64,000 bases of DNA from Paenibacillus mucilaginosus 3016 (GCF_000250655.1 NC_016935.1:2994001-3058000), one strand, 5' to 3'; positions 7,456 through 16,204 are shown, counted from the stretch's first letter. The notes: generated from the letters alone by a model not told the origin. Made by a program: numbers and translations.

Positions 7456-8415
7456 ATGAATGCTGAGGGCCGTCTGGGCAAATCCGGAGCCGCTTCCCTG
7501 CACACGGAGAAACCGGGGGGAGCCGCTTCGGCGGTCAAAAGATGGTTTCATAAGGACGGCACGTGGGCCATCCTGCTTCTGCTGCCCAATATCATCGGGT
7601 TCCTTGCTTTTACCCTGATCCCTGTAATTGCATCCTTCCTGCTCAGCTTTACGTCGTGGGATATGCTATCGCCGATCCGGTGGGTGGGCTTCGAGAATTA
7701 TGCGGCACTGCTCAAGGACGAGACGTTCATCAAAGTATTCTGGAACACGATTTATTTTGCAGGGGTATCCGTGCCGGTCGGCATCGTCTGCTCGCTGTTC
7801 CTCGCCGTAGCGCTGGACCAGGGGATTGCGTTCAAGAAGTTCTACCGGGCGGCGTACTTCCTGCCTGTCGTCTCCTCGATGGTGGCGGTGGCCGTCGTCT
7901 GGCAGTTCATCTACAACCCCGAGTACGGGCTGCTGAATTACGCGCTCAGCCTCATCGGGATCAAGGGACCGAACTGGCTCACAAGTACGGTCTGGGCGAT
8001 GCCGGCCGTGATCCTCACGAGCGTATGGAAGAATGTCGGGTTCAACATGCTGATCTTCCTGGCGGGCCTGCAGGGGATTGCCGACAGCTATTATGAGGCG
8101 GCGGAGCTGGACGGGGCGCGGTGGCACCAGAAGTTCTGGTATGTGACGGTACCGCTGCTGTCGCCGACCACCTTTTTCGTGACGGTCATGTCGTTCATCG
8201 GCTCCTTCCAGGTCTTCGATACCGTCTTCCTGATGACGCAGGGCGGACCCGCGCGGTCGACGTCCGTGATCGTTCATTACCTGTATGAGAACGCCTTCAA
8301 ATACTTCAATATGGGGTATGCGAGCGCTATGGCCTACGTGCTGTTCTTCATGGTGTTCCTGATCACGCTGTTCCAGCTCTGGCGTCAGAAAAAATGGGGG
8401 GCCTACGGAGGATGA
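7456..8415 (+). CDS. Carbohydrate ABC transporter permease (MalF/UgpA type)
   Basis: The 319-residue protein has a cytoplasmic Lys/Ala-rich N-terminus and six predicted membrane segments. The inner-membrane EAA loop reads YYEAAELDGARWHQKFWYVTVP (about residues 212-233), the site that docks the ATPase. It pairs with the next permease. No ATPase gene lies in the cluster, as is common in Gram-positive sugar importers served by a shared MsmX-like ATPase. The start follows GGAGGTG. Confidence 0.93.
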   Translation: MNAEGRLGKSGAASLHTEKPGGAASAVKRWFHKDGTWAILLLLPNIIGFLAFTLIPVIASFLLSFTSWDMLSPIRWVGFENYAALLKDETFIKVFWNTIYFAGVSVPVGIVCSLFLAVALDQGIAFKKFYRAAYFLPVVSSMVAVAVVWQFIYNPEYGLLNYALSLIGIKGPNWLTSTVWAMPAVILTSVWKNVGFNMLIFLAGLQGIADSYYEAAELDGARWHQKFWYVTVPLLSPTTFFVTVMSFIGSFQVFDTVFLMTQGGPARSTSVIVHYLYENAFKYFNMGYASAMAYVLFFMVFLITLFQLWRQKKWGAYGG

Positions 8416-8419
8416 GACG

Positions 8420-9247
8420 ATGAAAAATCACGCAGCTTTGAGAGCCGCCGCCCACCTGGTGCTGCTGGCCGGCGCCGTTACGATGATCCTGCCGTTCCTC
8501 TGGACGGTCAGCACCTCGCTCAAGCAGCTCAGCGAAGTGTTCGTGTTCCCGCCGAAGCCTTTCGGCGCCGAGCTCCAGTGGGGCAACTACCTGCGCATCT
8601 CCGAGCGGTTTCCGTTTGATACGTATTTTTTCAACTCAGTAAAAATCACCCTGATCGTCGTCGCCGCCCAGCTCGTGACGAGCTCCATGGCCGGCTTCGT
8701 CTTCGCCCGCCTGCGCTTTCGCGGCCGTGATCTGCTCTTCGGCCTCTACCTGGCCACGATGATGGTGCCCGCCCAGGTGACGATGATCCCGAATTTCATC
8801 GTGATGCGCTCCTACAACCTTGTCGACACGCATTGGGCGCTGATCCTGCCGGCCCTTGTCTCCGCCTTCGGCACCTTTCTGCTGCGCCAGTTCTTCGTGA
8901 CGATCCCGGAATCGCTCGAAGACGCCGCCAAGATCGACGGCTGCACCCCCTTCGGCATCTATTGGCGCATCTTCATCCCGCTCTCCAAACCGGCCATGGC
9001 CACGCTCGGCGTGTTCGTGTTCATGGGGACGTGGAATGATTTTATCGCTCCGCTCGTGTACATCAATTCCGTTGACCTGATGACGCTGCCGCTCGGACTG
9101 GCTTCCATGCAGGGGATGTACTCGACGGACTGGCCGGTGCTCATGGCCGGCACGGTGATCTGCATTCTGCCGCTGATCGTCATTTTCCTGCTCGCCCAGG
9201 ATTTCTTCATTAAGGGAGTCACGCTGTCGGGCCTGAAGGGCGAGTAA
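8420..9247 (+). CDS. Carbohydrate ABC transporter permease (MalG type)
   Basis: The 275-residue partner permease has six predicted membrane segments and the EAA motif ESLEDAAKIDGCTPFGIYWR (about residues 165-184). It starts four bases after the previous stop, behind GGAGGATGAGACG, so the two permeases are translated as a unit. Together they form the channel for the sugar delivered by the upstream lipoprotein. Confidence 0.93.
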   Translation: MKNHAALRAAAHLVLLAGAVTMILPFLWTVSTSLKQLSEVFVFPPKPFGAELQWGNYLRISERFPFDTYFFNSVKITLIVVAAQLVTSSMAGFVFARLRFRGRDLLFGLYLATMMVPAQVTMIPNFIVMRSYNLVDTHWALILPALVSAFGTFLLRQFFVTIPESLEDAAKIDGCTPFGIYWRIFIPLSKPAMATLGVFVFMGTWNDFIAPLVYINSVDLMTLPLGLASMQGMYSTDWPVLMAGTVICILPLIVIFLLAQDFFIKGVTLSGLKGE

Positions 9248-9260
9248 AATCGAGTTAGCC

Positions 9261-9338
9261 TGGAGTGAACCCCAAGGGGAACCTGGAGTGAACCTCGAGT
9301 GAACCTCGAGTGAACCTTGGGGGAACCCTGAGGGAGCC
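9261..9338. repeat. Seven 11-bp tandem repeats between permease and GH127 gene
   Basis: Units run GGAGTGAACCC, a 12-base CAAGGGGAACCT, GGAGTGAACCT, CGAGTGAACCT twice, TGGGGGAACCC and TGAGGGAGCCT. The period equals about one helical turn. It ends about 15 bases before the GH127 ribosome site, so it lies inside the likely operon mRNA. Confidence 0.8.
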
Positions 9339-9368
9339 TATATACCATCCAAAGGAGAGTATGCCGCA

Positions 9369-11351
9369 ATGTCTACCATCGAAAACAGGCTTGGCAAGAC
9401 CCTTACCCCCGTCCCGCTCCGTCAGGTCACGATTCAGGACCCGTTCTGGTCGGCGAGGGAGCGCAATGTGATCGACACCGTCATCCCTTACCAATGGGAT
9501 GCCCTTAATGATGCGATTCCCGGGGCGGAGCCGAGCCACACGATCGAGAACTTCCGTCTGGCCGCAGGAGAGGCGGCGGGCGATTACTACGGGATGGTGT
9601 TCCAGGACAGCGACCTCGGCAAGTGGCTGGAGACCGTGGGTTTTGCCTTGTCGAAGGAGCGCAGCCCCGAGCTCGAGAAGATCGCCGACGACGTGATCGA
9701 CCTGCTGGAGCGGGCCCAGGGGCCGGACGGCTATCTCAACACGTACTACACGGTGAAGGAGCCGGGGGCGCGCTGGACGAACCTGCGCGACAACCATGAG
9801 CTCTATTGTGCCGGCCACCTGATGGAGGCGGCCGTGGCTTACTACGACGCGACCGGCAAGCGCAAGCTGCTCGACATCATGTGCCGGTATGCCGATTATA
9901 TCGGCGAAGTGTTCGGCAGGGAGCCGGGGCAGAAGCGGGGCTACGACGGCCACCCGGAGGTGGAGCTGGCGCTGGTGAAGCTGTATCAGGCGTCGGGCAA
10001 CCGTGCATATCTCGAGCTCAGCCGATACTTCGTCGAGGAGCGCGGCCAACTTCCGCATTTCTTCGATACGGAGGATCAGGAGCGGGCGGCGGCGCAGGGG
10101 GACGGCGGTGCGGCCCGGAAGCGCAAGCGGGGCTACGACTATTTCCAGGCGCACCTGCCCGTAAGGGATCAGAAGACGGCGGAAGGGCATTCGGTCCGTG
10201 CCGTCTACCTGTACAGCGCCATGGCGGACCTGGCGATGCAGTACCGGGACGCGGGGCTGCGAGAGGCGTGCCGTGAGCTGTGGAACGATGTCGTCGAGCG
10301 TAAAATGTACGTCACGGGCGGCATCGGCTCCTCGGCTTATGAGGAGCGGTTCACCGTGCCGTACGACCTGCCGAACGACCGGGCGTATACGGAGACCTGC
10401 GCGGCGATCGGGCTCATGTTCTGGGCCCAGCGGATGCTGCAGATGGAGCAGGACCGCCGGTACGCCGACGTCATGGAGCTCGCGCTGTACAACGGGGTGC
10501 TGAGCGGGATCTCGCTCGACGGCAAAAGCTACTTTTACGTCAATCCGCTCGAAGTATGGCCGGACACCGCGAACTTCCGGGATGACATGCGCACGGTCAA
10601 AGGCACCCGGCAGCCCTGGTTCGGCTGCGCCTGCTGCCCGCCGAATATTGCCAGGCTGATCGCCTCCCTCGGGCAGTACATCTACTCCGTGAACGAGGAG
10701 CAGAGGGAGCTGCACGTGCACCTGTATGCGGGCAGCCGGGCGGAGGTGGTGCTGGGCGGGCAGCCGGTTACGCTGACGCAGACTACGGAGTATCCGTGGA
10801 ACGGCCAGGCGGCGCTGGAGATCGGGCTGGCCCAGCCGGCGGAGTTCACGGTATGCGTACGGATCCCGGGCTGGTGCCGCAAGGCGGCGGTGACCGTCAA
10901 CGGGGCGGGGACGGATACCGGCCAGCTCGAAAAGGGCTACGTGCGGATCACCCGGACCTGGAGTGACGGCGACCGGATCGAGCTGTCGTTTGACATGCCG
11001 GTGGAGATCGTCCGGGCCCATCCGAACGTGCGGGCGGCTGCCGGACGGATCGCTCTCCAGCGCGGTCCGGTGGTCTACTGCCTCGAGGAGGCCGACAACG
11101 GGCCGAACCTGCAGGACATCGTCGTGGAGCGCGATGCGGAGTTCGAGGCCGAGTTCGACGCGGGGCTGCTCGGCGGCGTCACCGTCCTGCGGGGCATGGG
11201 TACGCGCAGCGTGGTTCCTCCCGAGGGCGCGGGTGTGCTTTACACGACGCAGGAGTACGACCGGACGGCCGTGCCGCTGCAGGCGGTGCCGTACTTCGCC
11301 TGGAGCAACCGCACGCCGGGCGAGATGACGGTGTGGATCCGCAGCAGCTGA
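9369..11351 (+). CDS. GH127 beta-L-arabinofuranosidase
   Basis: The 660-residue intracellular enzyme has the GH127 (alpha/alpha)6 barrel followed by beta-sandwich domains. Zinc and nucleophile residues are visible: ETCAAIG (Glu and Cys ligands, near residue 345) and GCACCPPN (paired Cys near 420, one being the nucleophile in characterised HypBA1). GGIGSSAYEERF carries the likely acid/base Glu. It removes beta-L-arabinofuranose from short oligosaccharides after import by the transporter just upstream. There is no signal peptide. The ATG follows AAAGGAG. The last ~100 bp recur in degenerate copies downstream. Confidence 0.93.
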   Translation: MSTIENRLGKTLTPVPLRQVTIQDPFWSARERNVIDTVIPYQWDALNDAIPGAEPSHTIENFRLAAGEAAGDYYGMVFQDSDLGKWLETVGFALSKERSPELEKIADDVIDLLERAQGPDGYLNTYYTVKEPGARWTNLRDNHELYCAGHLMEAAVAYYDATGKRKLLDIMCRYADYIGEVFGREPGQKRGYDGHPEVELALVKLYQASGNRAYLELSRYFVEERGQLPHFFDTEDQERAAAQGDGGAARKRKRGYDYFQAHLPVRDQKTAEGHSVRAVYLYSAMADLAMQYRDAGLREACRELWNDVVERKMYVTGGIGSSAYEERFTVPYDLPNDRAYTETCAAIGLMFWAQRMLQMEQDRRYADVMELALYNGVLSGISLDGKSYFYVNPLEVWPDTANFRDDMRTVKGTRQPWFGCACCPPNIARLIASLGQYIYSVNEEQRELHVHLYAGSRAEVVLGGQPVTLTQTTEYPWNGQAALEIGLAQPAEFTVCVRIPGWCRKAAVTVNGAGTDTGQLEKGYVRITRTWSDGDRIELSFDMPVEIVRAHPNVRAAAGRIALQRGPVVYCLEEADNGPNLQDIVVERDAEFEAEFDAGLLGGVTVLRGMGTRSVVPPEGAGVLYTTQEYDRTAVPLQAVPYFAWSNRTPGEMTVWIRSS

Positions 11352-11875
11352 GCGGGGGAAGGCTGTGGCCTCGGGTGGCGCAGGAGTACGAGCGGACGCT
11401 GTGCTTCCGCCGCTGCAGGCGGTGCCGTACTCCGACAGGGGCAACCGGACGCCGGGCGAGGTGACGGTGTGGATCCGGAGCAGCTGAGCGGGGGGAAGGC
11501 TGTGGCCCTCGGGTGGCGCAGGAGTACGACCGAACGCTGTGCTTCCGCCGGTGGCGCTCTACTTCGTGAGGAGCAAATCGGACGACGGACGAGGTGCGGT
11601 GCTTCTGCCGCTGCAGGCGGTGCCGTACTTCGCCTGGAGCAACCGCACGCCGGGCGAGATGACGGTGTGGATCCGGAGCAGCTGAGCGGGGGGATGGCTG
11701 TGGCCTCGGGTGGCACAGGAGTACGACCGGACGCTGTGCCGCTGTAGGCGGTGCCGTACTTCGCCTGGAGCACCCCAACGCCGGGCGAGGTGACGGTGCT
11801 TCTGCCGCTGCAGGCGGTGCCGTACTTCGTCTGAAGCAGCCGGACGCCGGGCGAGTGCGTTCTAATCCCGCAGCT
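11249..11875 (+). repeat. Tandem degenerate duplications of the GH127 gene 3' end
   Basis: The block beginning GCAGGAGTACGACCGGACG and ending at the stop plus GCGGGGGAAGGCTGTGGCC occurs in the gene (11249-11378) and again from about 11379, 11517 and 11715. Copies differ by substitutions and inserts; the third restores a stretch of about 80 bases nearly identical to the gene end. None is a complete gene. ORFs read through here are artefacts of the repeats. Confidence 0.85.
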
Positions 11876-12012
11876 AGCGAGGGCCGGGATTGGGCATAGA
11901 GGTAGTGGCTACGCAGGAGCACGGCCGGACACGGGAGATGGTGGTGTGGTTCCGATGCATCCGAATGTGTGGGGGGCCGCCCGCTGCCGGAGCCGCTAGC
12001 CGCCCCTTTTGC

Positions 12013-12203
12013 AAATAGAGGAACTCAGATGTCTTATTCGAGTATTTCCCGTCATTTCCCAAAGGATAGCGGAACTCAGATGCCTTATTGACCCCTACTT
12101 CCTCTCAAAGTGGGCATGAGGGACAGAATAGCGAATCTCAGTTCCTCTATTCACAAAAAGAGTCATCAGATAAGGAGCATAGCGCATCTGAGTTCCGCTA
12201 TTT
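12013..12203. repeat. Dispersed ~191-bp hairpin-unit element, copy A
   Basis: Two forward units with core GGAACTCAGATG begin at 12013 and 12064. Two inverted units begin at 12127 (GCGAATCTCAGTTCC) and 12179 (GCGCATCTGAGTTCC). Unit spacing is 51, 63 and 52 bases. The last unit is closed by perfect arms ATAGCG/CGCTAT. A degenerate fifth unit follows at about 12232. Confidence 0.85.
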
Positions 12204-12257
12204 GTTATGGCCTGTATACCTGGATTGTCTAATCTCCAATCTCAGTTCCAGCCATCC

Positions 12258-12288
12258 GAAGGATCGCCTATGCGGTCCTTCTTTTTTT
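12258..12288 (+). terminator. Intrinsic terminator
   Basis: GAAGGATCGC pairs with GCGGTCCTTC (one wobble) over a four-base loop, followed by seven T residues. It is far from any plus-strand stop codon, so it may end readthrough from the GH127 operon. Confidence 0.7.
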
Positions 12289-12508
12289 CTGCATCCCATT
12301 CAAGACTGAGCAGCCCAGCGAGCAGACATTCGGAGCGGGAACGGTCAGGTCCATTCAAACAAATAAAACGAGGAACTCATACCCGTGAGCGGCTTCCTTC
12401 GGGACCAGGCCCATTCATCCGGACACTCGCGGCTTTCGAGCTCCCGGCTGCCGCCTCAAGAACTATGGACCAAGCCTGATCCCGCTGGCCGTGCCATAGC
12501 ATCTCCCC

Positions 12509-13159
12509 TCAAAACTCCACAGGAACGGCAAACGTCATCGTTAACGTGGTTTCATCGAGCAGCTCCATGCAGGCTTTCATGCAGGGGGCGTCCTTGATTT
12601 CGGCGAACATTGCGTCCGCGGAGGCACGGTCCCGATAGAAGATCGTCTCCAGCCACTGTCCCGTCTTGGCGATGTAATAGACCTCTCTGCGGATGAATCC
12701 CGCATGGGTCCGGAGGGTCTCCGACATCTCGCGCAGCACATCCTCGTAGTTCGGCAGGCTGGCCCCTGCGAGCAGCCGGTACTGCAGCAGCTCGACGCAG
12801 CCGGAAGGGGTGTCGATCGGATTCCGTGCGGAGACGGCACCAAGCTCCTCCCGCCAGTTATAATGATGCATCGCGAGGCCCGCCGGGTCCAGGCAGCCGA
12901 TCAATCCCGCTGCATGGGGGTGGTCCATGAATGTCTCCGCCGCATGCTCTGCAGCCTGCAGATCCGACCACCGGACGAGATCGAACCAGGTGTCCTGATG
13001 CACATCGTGATACAGTTCCCGGCTGACATAGCCCGGATACTGCTTCAAGGAAGCTTGGGATGCGTGAACATGGCGCAGGAAATCTACACGGTCCACACCG
13101 GCTTTCAGCCTGCATGATACGAACTCTGCAGCGGCTGCAGTTGAATTAGAGATTCTCAT
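12509..13159 (-). CDS. Two-domain ABM-like (ferredoxin-like barrel) protein
   Basis: The 216-residue protein is an internal duplication. Residues ~10-105 (VSCRLKAGVDRVDFLRHV, then LIGCLDPAGLAMHHY) and ~115-215 (LLQYRLLAGASLPNYEDVLREM, then CMELLDETTLTMTF) each have the length and pattern of an antibiotic-biosynthesis-monooxygenase-like dimeric alpha/beta barrel. The fusion makes a pseudo-dimer in one chain. Small oxygenases and stress proteins use this fold; no cofactor motif defines the reaction. The start follows AGGAGGAATCCCTT. It is divergent from a WYL regulator, its likely controller. Confidence 0.7.
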   Translation of the reverse strand: MRISNSTAAAAEFVSCRLKAGVDRVDFLRHVHASQASLKQYPGYVSRELYHDVHQDTWFDLVRWSDLQAAEHAAETFMDHPHAAGLIGCLDPAGLAMHHYNWREELGAVSARNPIDTPSGCVELLQYRLLAGASLPNYEDVLREMSETLRTHAGFIRREVYYIAKTGQWLETIFYRDRASADAMFAEIKDAPCMKACMELLDETTLTMTFAVPVEF

Positions 13160-13291
13160 AAGGGATTCCTCCTGGGGATGGATTGGACTTCGGGACTAAG
13201 CATACGCAAAAATAGTGACAGCTGCTGGCACATTTATCCTCTATACTGGATTTATTATCTGCACGGGAATGACATAGGGAGGGAAGTGTCC

Positions 13292-14236
13292 ATGCATAAA
13301 GCGCAGCGGCTGGTTCAGCTGATCATGCTTGTGAATGAGCGCATGAGGTTTACGGTCCAGGAGCTGGCCGACGAGTGCGGGGTATCGCGCCGGACGATGA
13401 TCCGCGATTTGATGGAGCTCGGTGAACTGGGCGTGCCGCTATATTCCGAGGTTGGCGCAGGGGGCGGCTACAGGGTGCTGCGCGAGAAGGTGCTGCCTCC
13501 GATCAGCTTTACGGAGCAGGAGGCGATGGCCTTGTTTTTTGCAGCCCAATCCCTTGGCAATTACAGATCGCTGCCCTTCGGGAACGAGGTGGAGGGGGCG
13601 CTCCATAAGTTTTTTCATTATCTGTCCAGTGACCTCAAAGCCAAGATCATCCGGATGCAGCAGCGGCTGGTCTTCTGGGTGCCGCCGCATGAGCTGGAAG
13701 CACCGCACCTTGGGGAGCTGTTCGAAGCGGCGCTGGAGCAGCGGGTGGTGACCCTTCTGTACGAATCGTCCTCCCTGCGGGAGCGGAACATTCAGCCGCT
13801 TGGGATCTATACGATGAACGGACTCTGGTACTGCCAGGCGTACTGCTTCTCCACGGGGGAGTACCGGGTATTCCGCGTGGACCGGGTCCAGTCCTGCCAA
13901 CCGGCGAAAGACCAAAGCGTACGTCTGGATGCCGGCGGAGAGCCGATTGACAAGTGGATCATGCGGCCTGCGGAGAACGCGGATCTGGTGCTTGAGGTAG
14001 AGCTGACCCCGGAGGGGGCAAGGCGGTGCCGGACGGATGTATGGCTGGCGAAGACGCTTAGAGTGCATGACGATGGCTCAGGCAGCATCCGCACCCCCAT
14101 GCCCGATTCGTATGTGCCTTGGGCGGTGCATTTTTTCCTGGGCCTCGGAGTGGAGGCGAACGTGAAGGGTCCCAAGCAAGTGCGAGAAGGGATCCACGGC
14201 AAGCTGCGGGAGATGCTTGTCCAATATGAAGAGTAG
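13292..14236 (+). CDS. YafY-type HTH/WYL transcriptional regulator
   Basis: The 314-residue protein has an N-terminal winged helix-turn-helix of DeoR type (FTVQELADECGVSRRTMIRDLMEL, residues ~20-43) and a C-terminal WYL domain (RNIQPLGIYTMNGLWYCQAYC with YRVFRVDRV). WYL domains are thought to sense nucleic-acid or small ligands. The ATG at 13292 follows AGGGAGGGAAG; the longer frame upstream has no ribosome site. It faces away from the two-domain ABM-like gene. Confidence 0.9.
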   Translation: MHKAQRLVQLIMLVNERMRFTVQELADECGVSRRTMIRDLMELGELGVPLYSEVGAGGGYRVLREKVLPPISFTEQEAMALFFAAQSLGNYRSLPFGNEVEGALHKFFHYLSSDLKAKIIRMQQRLVFWVPPHELEAPHLGELFEAALEQRVVTLLYESSSLRERNIQPLGIYTMNGLWYCQAYCFSTGEYRVFRVDRVQSCQPAKDQSVRLDAGGEPIDKWIMRPAENADLVLEVELTPEGARRCRTDVWLAKTLRVHDDGSGSIRTPMPDSYVPWAVHFFLGLGVEANVKGPKQVREGIHGKLREMLVQYEE

Positions 14237-14249
14237 AGGTGAGCAGGCT

Positions 14250-14567
14250 GTGGCACAAGAACGCAAGTCGGAAGCGGGAGGCGGCCGGATCAAGAACATG
14301 GGCCCGAAGGGCAGCCAGTGGCTGGAGAGCATAGGCATCAAGACGCGGGAGGACCTGGAGCGGGTCGGATCGGTAGAAGCCTACAAGCGCCTGAAAGAGA
14401 GCATTCCGGGGGTGAGCATTCTTGCGCTGTATGCGATGGAGGCGGCGCTGTGGGATCTGCACTGGAACGCGCTGCCGGAGGAGATCAAGGCCTCGCTCCA
14501 GGAGCAGGTCGGGCATACTCCGCCGAACCGCGCAGCGCGAAAGGGAACCGGAACAGGGATCGATTAG
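14250..14567 (+). CDS. TfoX C-terminal domain protein
   Basis: The roughly 105-residue protein carries the TfoX/Sxy C-terminal helical domain: IKNMGPKGSQWLESIGIKTREDLERVGSVEAYKRLK. The N-terminal TfoX domain is absent. Such stand-alone domains are common in Firmicutes and have no settled role; they resemble helix-hairpin-helix DNA-binding units. The GTG at 14250 follows GAGGTGAG; an ATG at 14226 overlapping the WYL stop is an alternative. It is probably co-transcribed with the WYL gene. Confidence 0.8.
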   Translation: MAQERKSEAGGGRIKNMGPKGSQWLESIGIKTREDLERVGSVEAYKRLKESIPGVSILALYAMEAALWDLHWNALPEEIKASLQEQVGHTPPNRAARKGTGTGID

Positions 14568-14804
14568 GAGGGGCTGGCATTGGACCCCGGCTGGGTACAT
14601 TCCGATGCAACCACGTCCTGATGGGGATGGAGCGTATTCCTTTCGCTGGCTCTCGGGGCAGTAGGATCAGGAATCTTATATGTAAATATATAGAAATAAT
14701 GGGTTCATAAACCTGTAAATCCATGGTACATTAATGGAGTGCTATGCCAATCCGTGGTGTAACATACATAGATTCATTCCATCCCAAGGAGGAAAGTGAC
14801 TTTG

Positions 14805-15470
14805 ATGAAGAAGATCACCGCAGCCGCCGTGTTAGCAGTTACAGCTCTCGGTTCTGCAGCCGTCGGCGTATACGCCGCCTCAGATCTGAAGCTCTTTGTG
14901 AATGGAAAGCCGTCTCCTTCCGTCGTTGAGAACATCAATGGGTCCAGCTACGTGCCTCTCAGGGCCGTTGCGGAGATGCTGGGTGCCGAGGTGAAATGGA
15001 ACGGGGACTCCCGGACGATTCATATTGATGCTAAAGATGCCCATCCCGAGGAAGCTTCTGTGCCGGCGGCACCTGCCGAAGCGAAGACATTCGCTACCAG
15101 CATTGCAGTGTCCAGCGGTCCCATGAGAATGCAGATCTCCAAGGTGATACTTGATCCGGCGTATAAAAAAGAGGGTGCTCCCGCTCCGATGAAGGCCGTT
15201 GTGCTTGAAGTGAAAGTGGAAAATACATCGGATGAGCGGTTAACTTGGCAGGTTGGGAACGGGAAGGTGATTACCAATACCCAGGAGCAAATCAACGGGT
15301 CCGCTGCATCGGATCCTGTAGGCGGAGAATTTAACGGGAAAGTGATCAAAACAGGGAAGATCGTGTTTGAGGTAGAGAACCTGGACGGAATCACAAGCTT
15401 GCAGTACTTTGCTGAGGGTGCGTATAAGGAAGGGTATAACCCGGCTGGTGCCAATATTACATGGAAATAA
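14805..15470 (+). CDS. Secreted stalk-type protein with copper-amine-oxidase N-like domain
   Basis: The 222-residue exported protein has a signal peptide (MKKITAAAVLAVTALGS, cut after VYA) and a 'copper amine oxidase N-terminal' repeat unit (LKLFVNGKPSPSVVENINGSSYVPLR, then LGAEVKWNGDSRTIHI). A linker and a beta-rich C-terminal domain follow (residues ~100-222). Paenibacillus uses this N-terminal module widely on secreted or surface proteins; despite its name it shows no oxidase activity. The C-terminal part resembles DUF4352-like folds, a weak call. The ATG follows AAGGAGG. An AT-rich promoter-like stretch lies at about 14670-14740. Confidence 0.75.
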   Translation: MKKITAAAVLAVTALGSAAVGVYAASDLKLFVNGKPSPSVVENINGSSYVPLRAVAEMLGAEVKWNGDSRTIHIDAKDAHPEEASVPAAPAEAKTFATSIAVSSGPMRMQISKVILDPAYKKEGAPAPMKAVVLEVKVENTSDERLTWQVGNGKVITNTQEQINGSAASDPVGGEFNGKVIKTGKIVFEVENLDGITSLQYFAEGAYKEGYNPAGANITWK

Positions 15471-15533
15471 AGTCACCGGCCTCCCCTTTGCCCGAACACC
15501 GGATCGGTTTCTCTGTTCCATACTTATATGCGG

Positions 15534-15565
15534 AAAGGGACCTGCTTCTCAGCAAGTCCCTTTTT
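15534..15565. terminator. Bidirectional terminator between convergent genes
   Basis: AAAGGGAC(C)TGC pairs with GCA(A)GTCCCTTT and is followed by TTTTT on the plus strand, with an A-rich approach for the other strand. Confidence 0.75.
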
Positions 15566-15580
15566 CCTTGTTTCAGCGTA

Positions 15581-16024
15581 TCAGTACCATCTCTTGAACG
15601 TCGCGTAGTGGTCGCTGGTCGTGTAATACAGACCGTCGTTCGAGAACAGAACGCGCTGGGCGCCTCTGCACCCGGACGTGTAGTACGCGTCGGCCTCGTA
15701 CCATACGCGGCCGGAGGCGGACGGCAGCTTGCCCTCGCGGTTGTAGAAGACATCGCCGCCGATGCTGTAGCCCGGCGCTACCGTGGCCAGATTGCACTGG
15801 CTGGAAACCCAGCCTCGCTGGGTCGCCTGGCTCTTGGTAATGAAATTGCTCGGGAGCCAGCCGTTCGCTTTGATGTAATTGATGATGCCGGCAAAATCCG
15901 TCGGCCCGGACACGGCCGCTTCGGCAGTGGAGGTACCTCCGTTCGGGATCACCGAACCCACGCTGCCGAATACCAGGCTGAGCATAAGGGCGAACATGGC
16001 GATGAATCTCAACGCGGTTTTCAT
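15581..16024 (-). CDS. Secreted barnase-family guanyl-preferring ribonuclease
   Basis: The 147-residue precursor has a signal peptide (about 36 residues, cut near AEA) and a mature domain closely matching barnase. All key residues are kept: Lys27 (FITKSQA), Arg59 (NREGKLP), the general base Glu73 (WYEADAYY), Arg83 and Arg87 (SGCRGAQRVLF) and the general acid His102 (SDHYATF). It cleaves RNA after guanosine outside the cell. The start follows AAAGGAGG. No barstar-like inhibitor gene is visible in the window. Confidence 0.95.
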   Translation of the reverse strand: MKTALRFIAMFALMLSLVFGSVGSVIPNGGTSTAEAAVSGPTDFAGIINYIKANGWLPSNFITKSQATQRGWVSSQCNLATVAPGYSIGGDVFYNREGKLPSASGRVWYEADAYYTSGCRGAQRVLFSNDGLYYTTSDHYATFKRWY

Positions 16025-16190
16025 CACATAAAGCCTCCTTTGATAGAGAGATGGGAATGCGAAATTCCAAGATTAGTATAAAGGAAAATATTCCCTTTGT
16101 TTGTAATGTTTTTATGAAGCCGACTTCGAAAAAGCAGTTGCTGCAGAGGATGCCGCATGATACGATCTCCTGAATACCAATAAATTCCTG

Positions 16191-16204
16191 GTGCTTGCAA
16201 GCAC
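16191..16204. promoter_or_regulatory. 14-bp perfect palindrome upstream of the decayed methyltransferase
   Basis: GTGCTTGCAAGCAC is self-complementary and ends 15 bases before the ATG of the decayed methyltransferase, in the position of an operator. Confidence 0.4.

Larger units (their letters stand above)
11876..12508. other. Gene-free region holding repeat element copy A
   Basis: No convincing gene lies between the GH127 duplications and the convergent ABM-like gene. It holds the dispersed element, two weaker unit-like remnants near 12232 and 12367, and one terminator. Confidence 0.7.

Noticed and set aside
9255-11444. Long minus-strand frame of 729 residues opposite GH127
   Set aside because: It is a GC-rich shadow of the real arabinofuranosidase gene; low-complexity Arg/Pro/His sequence with no ribosome site.
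11179-11922. Minus-strand frames with repeated CSRRSTAPPA
   Set aside because: Translation of the degenerate GH127 3'-end array.
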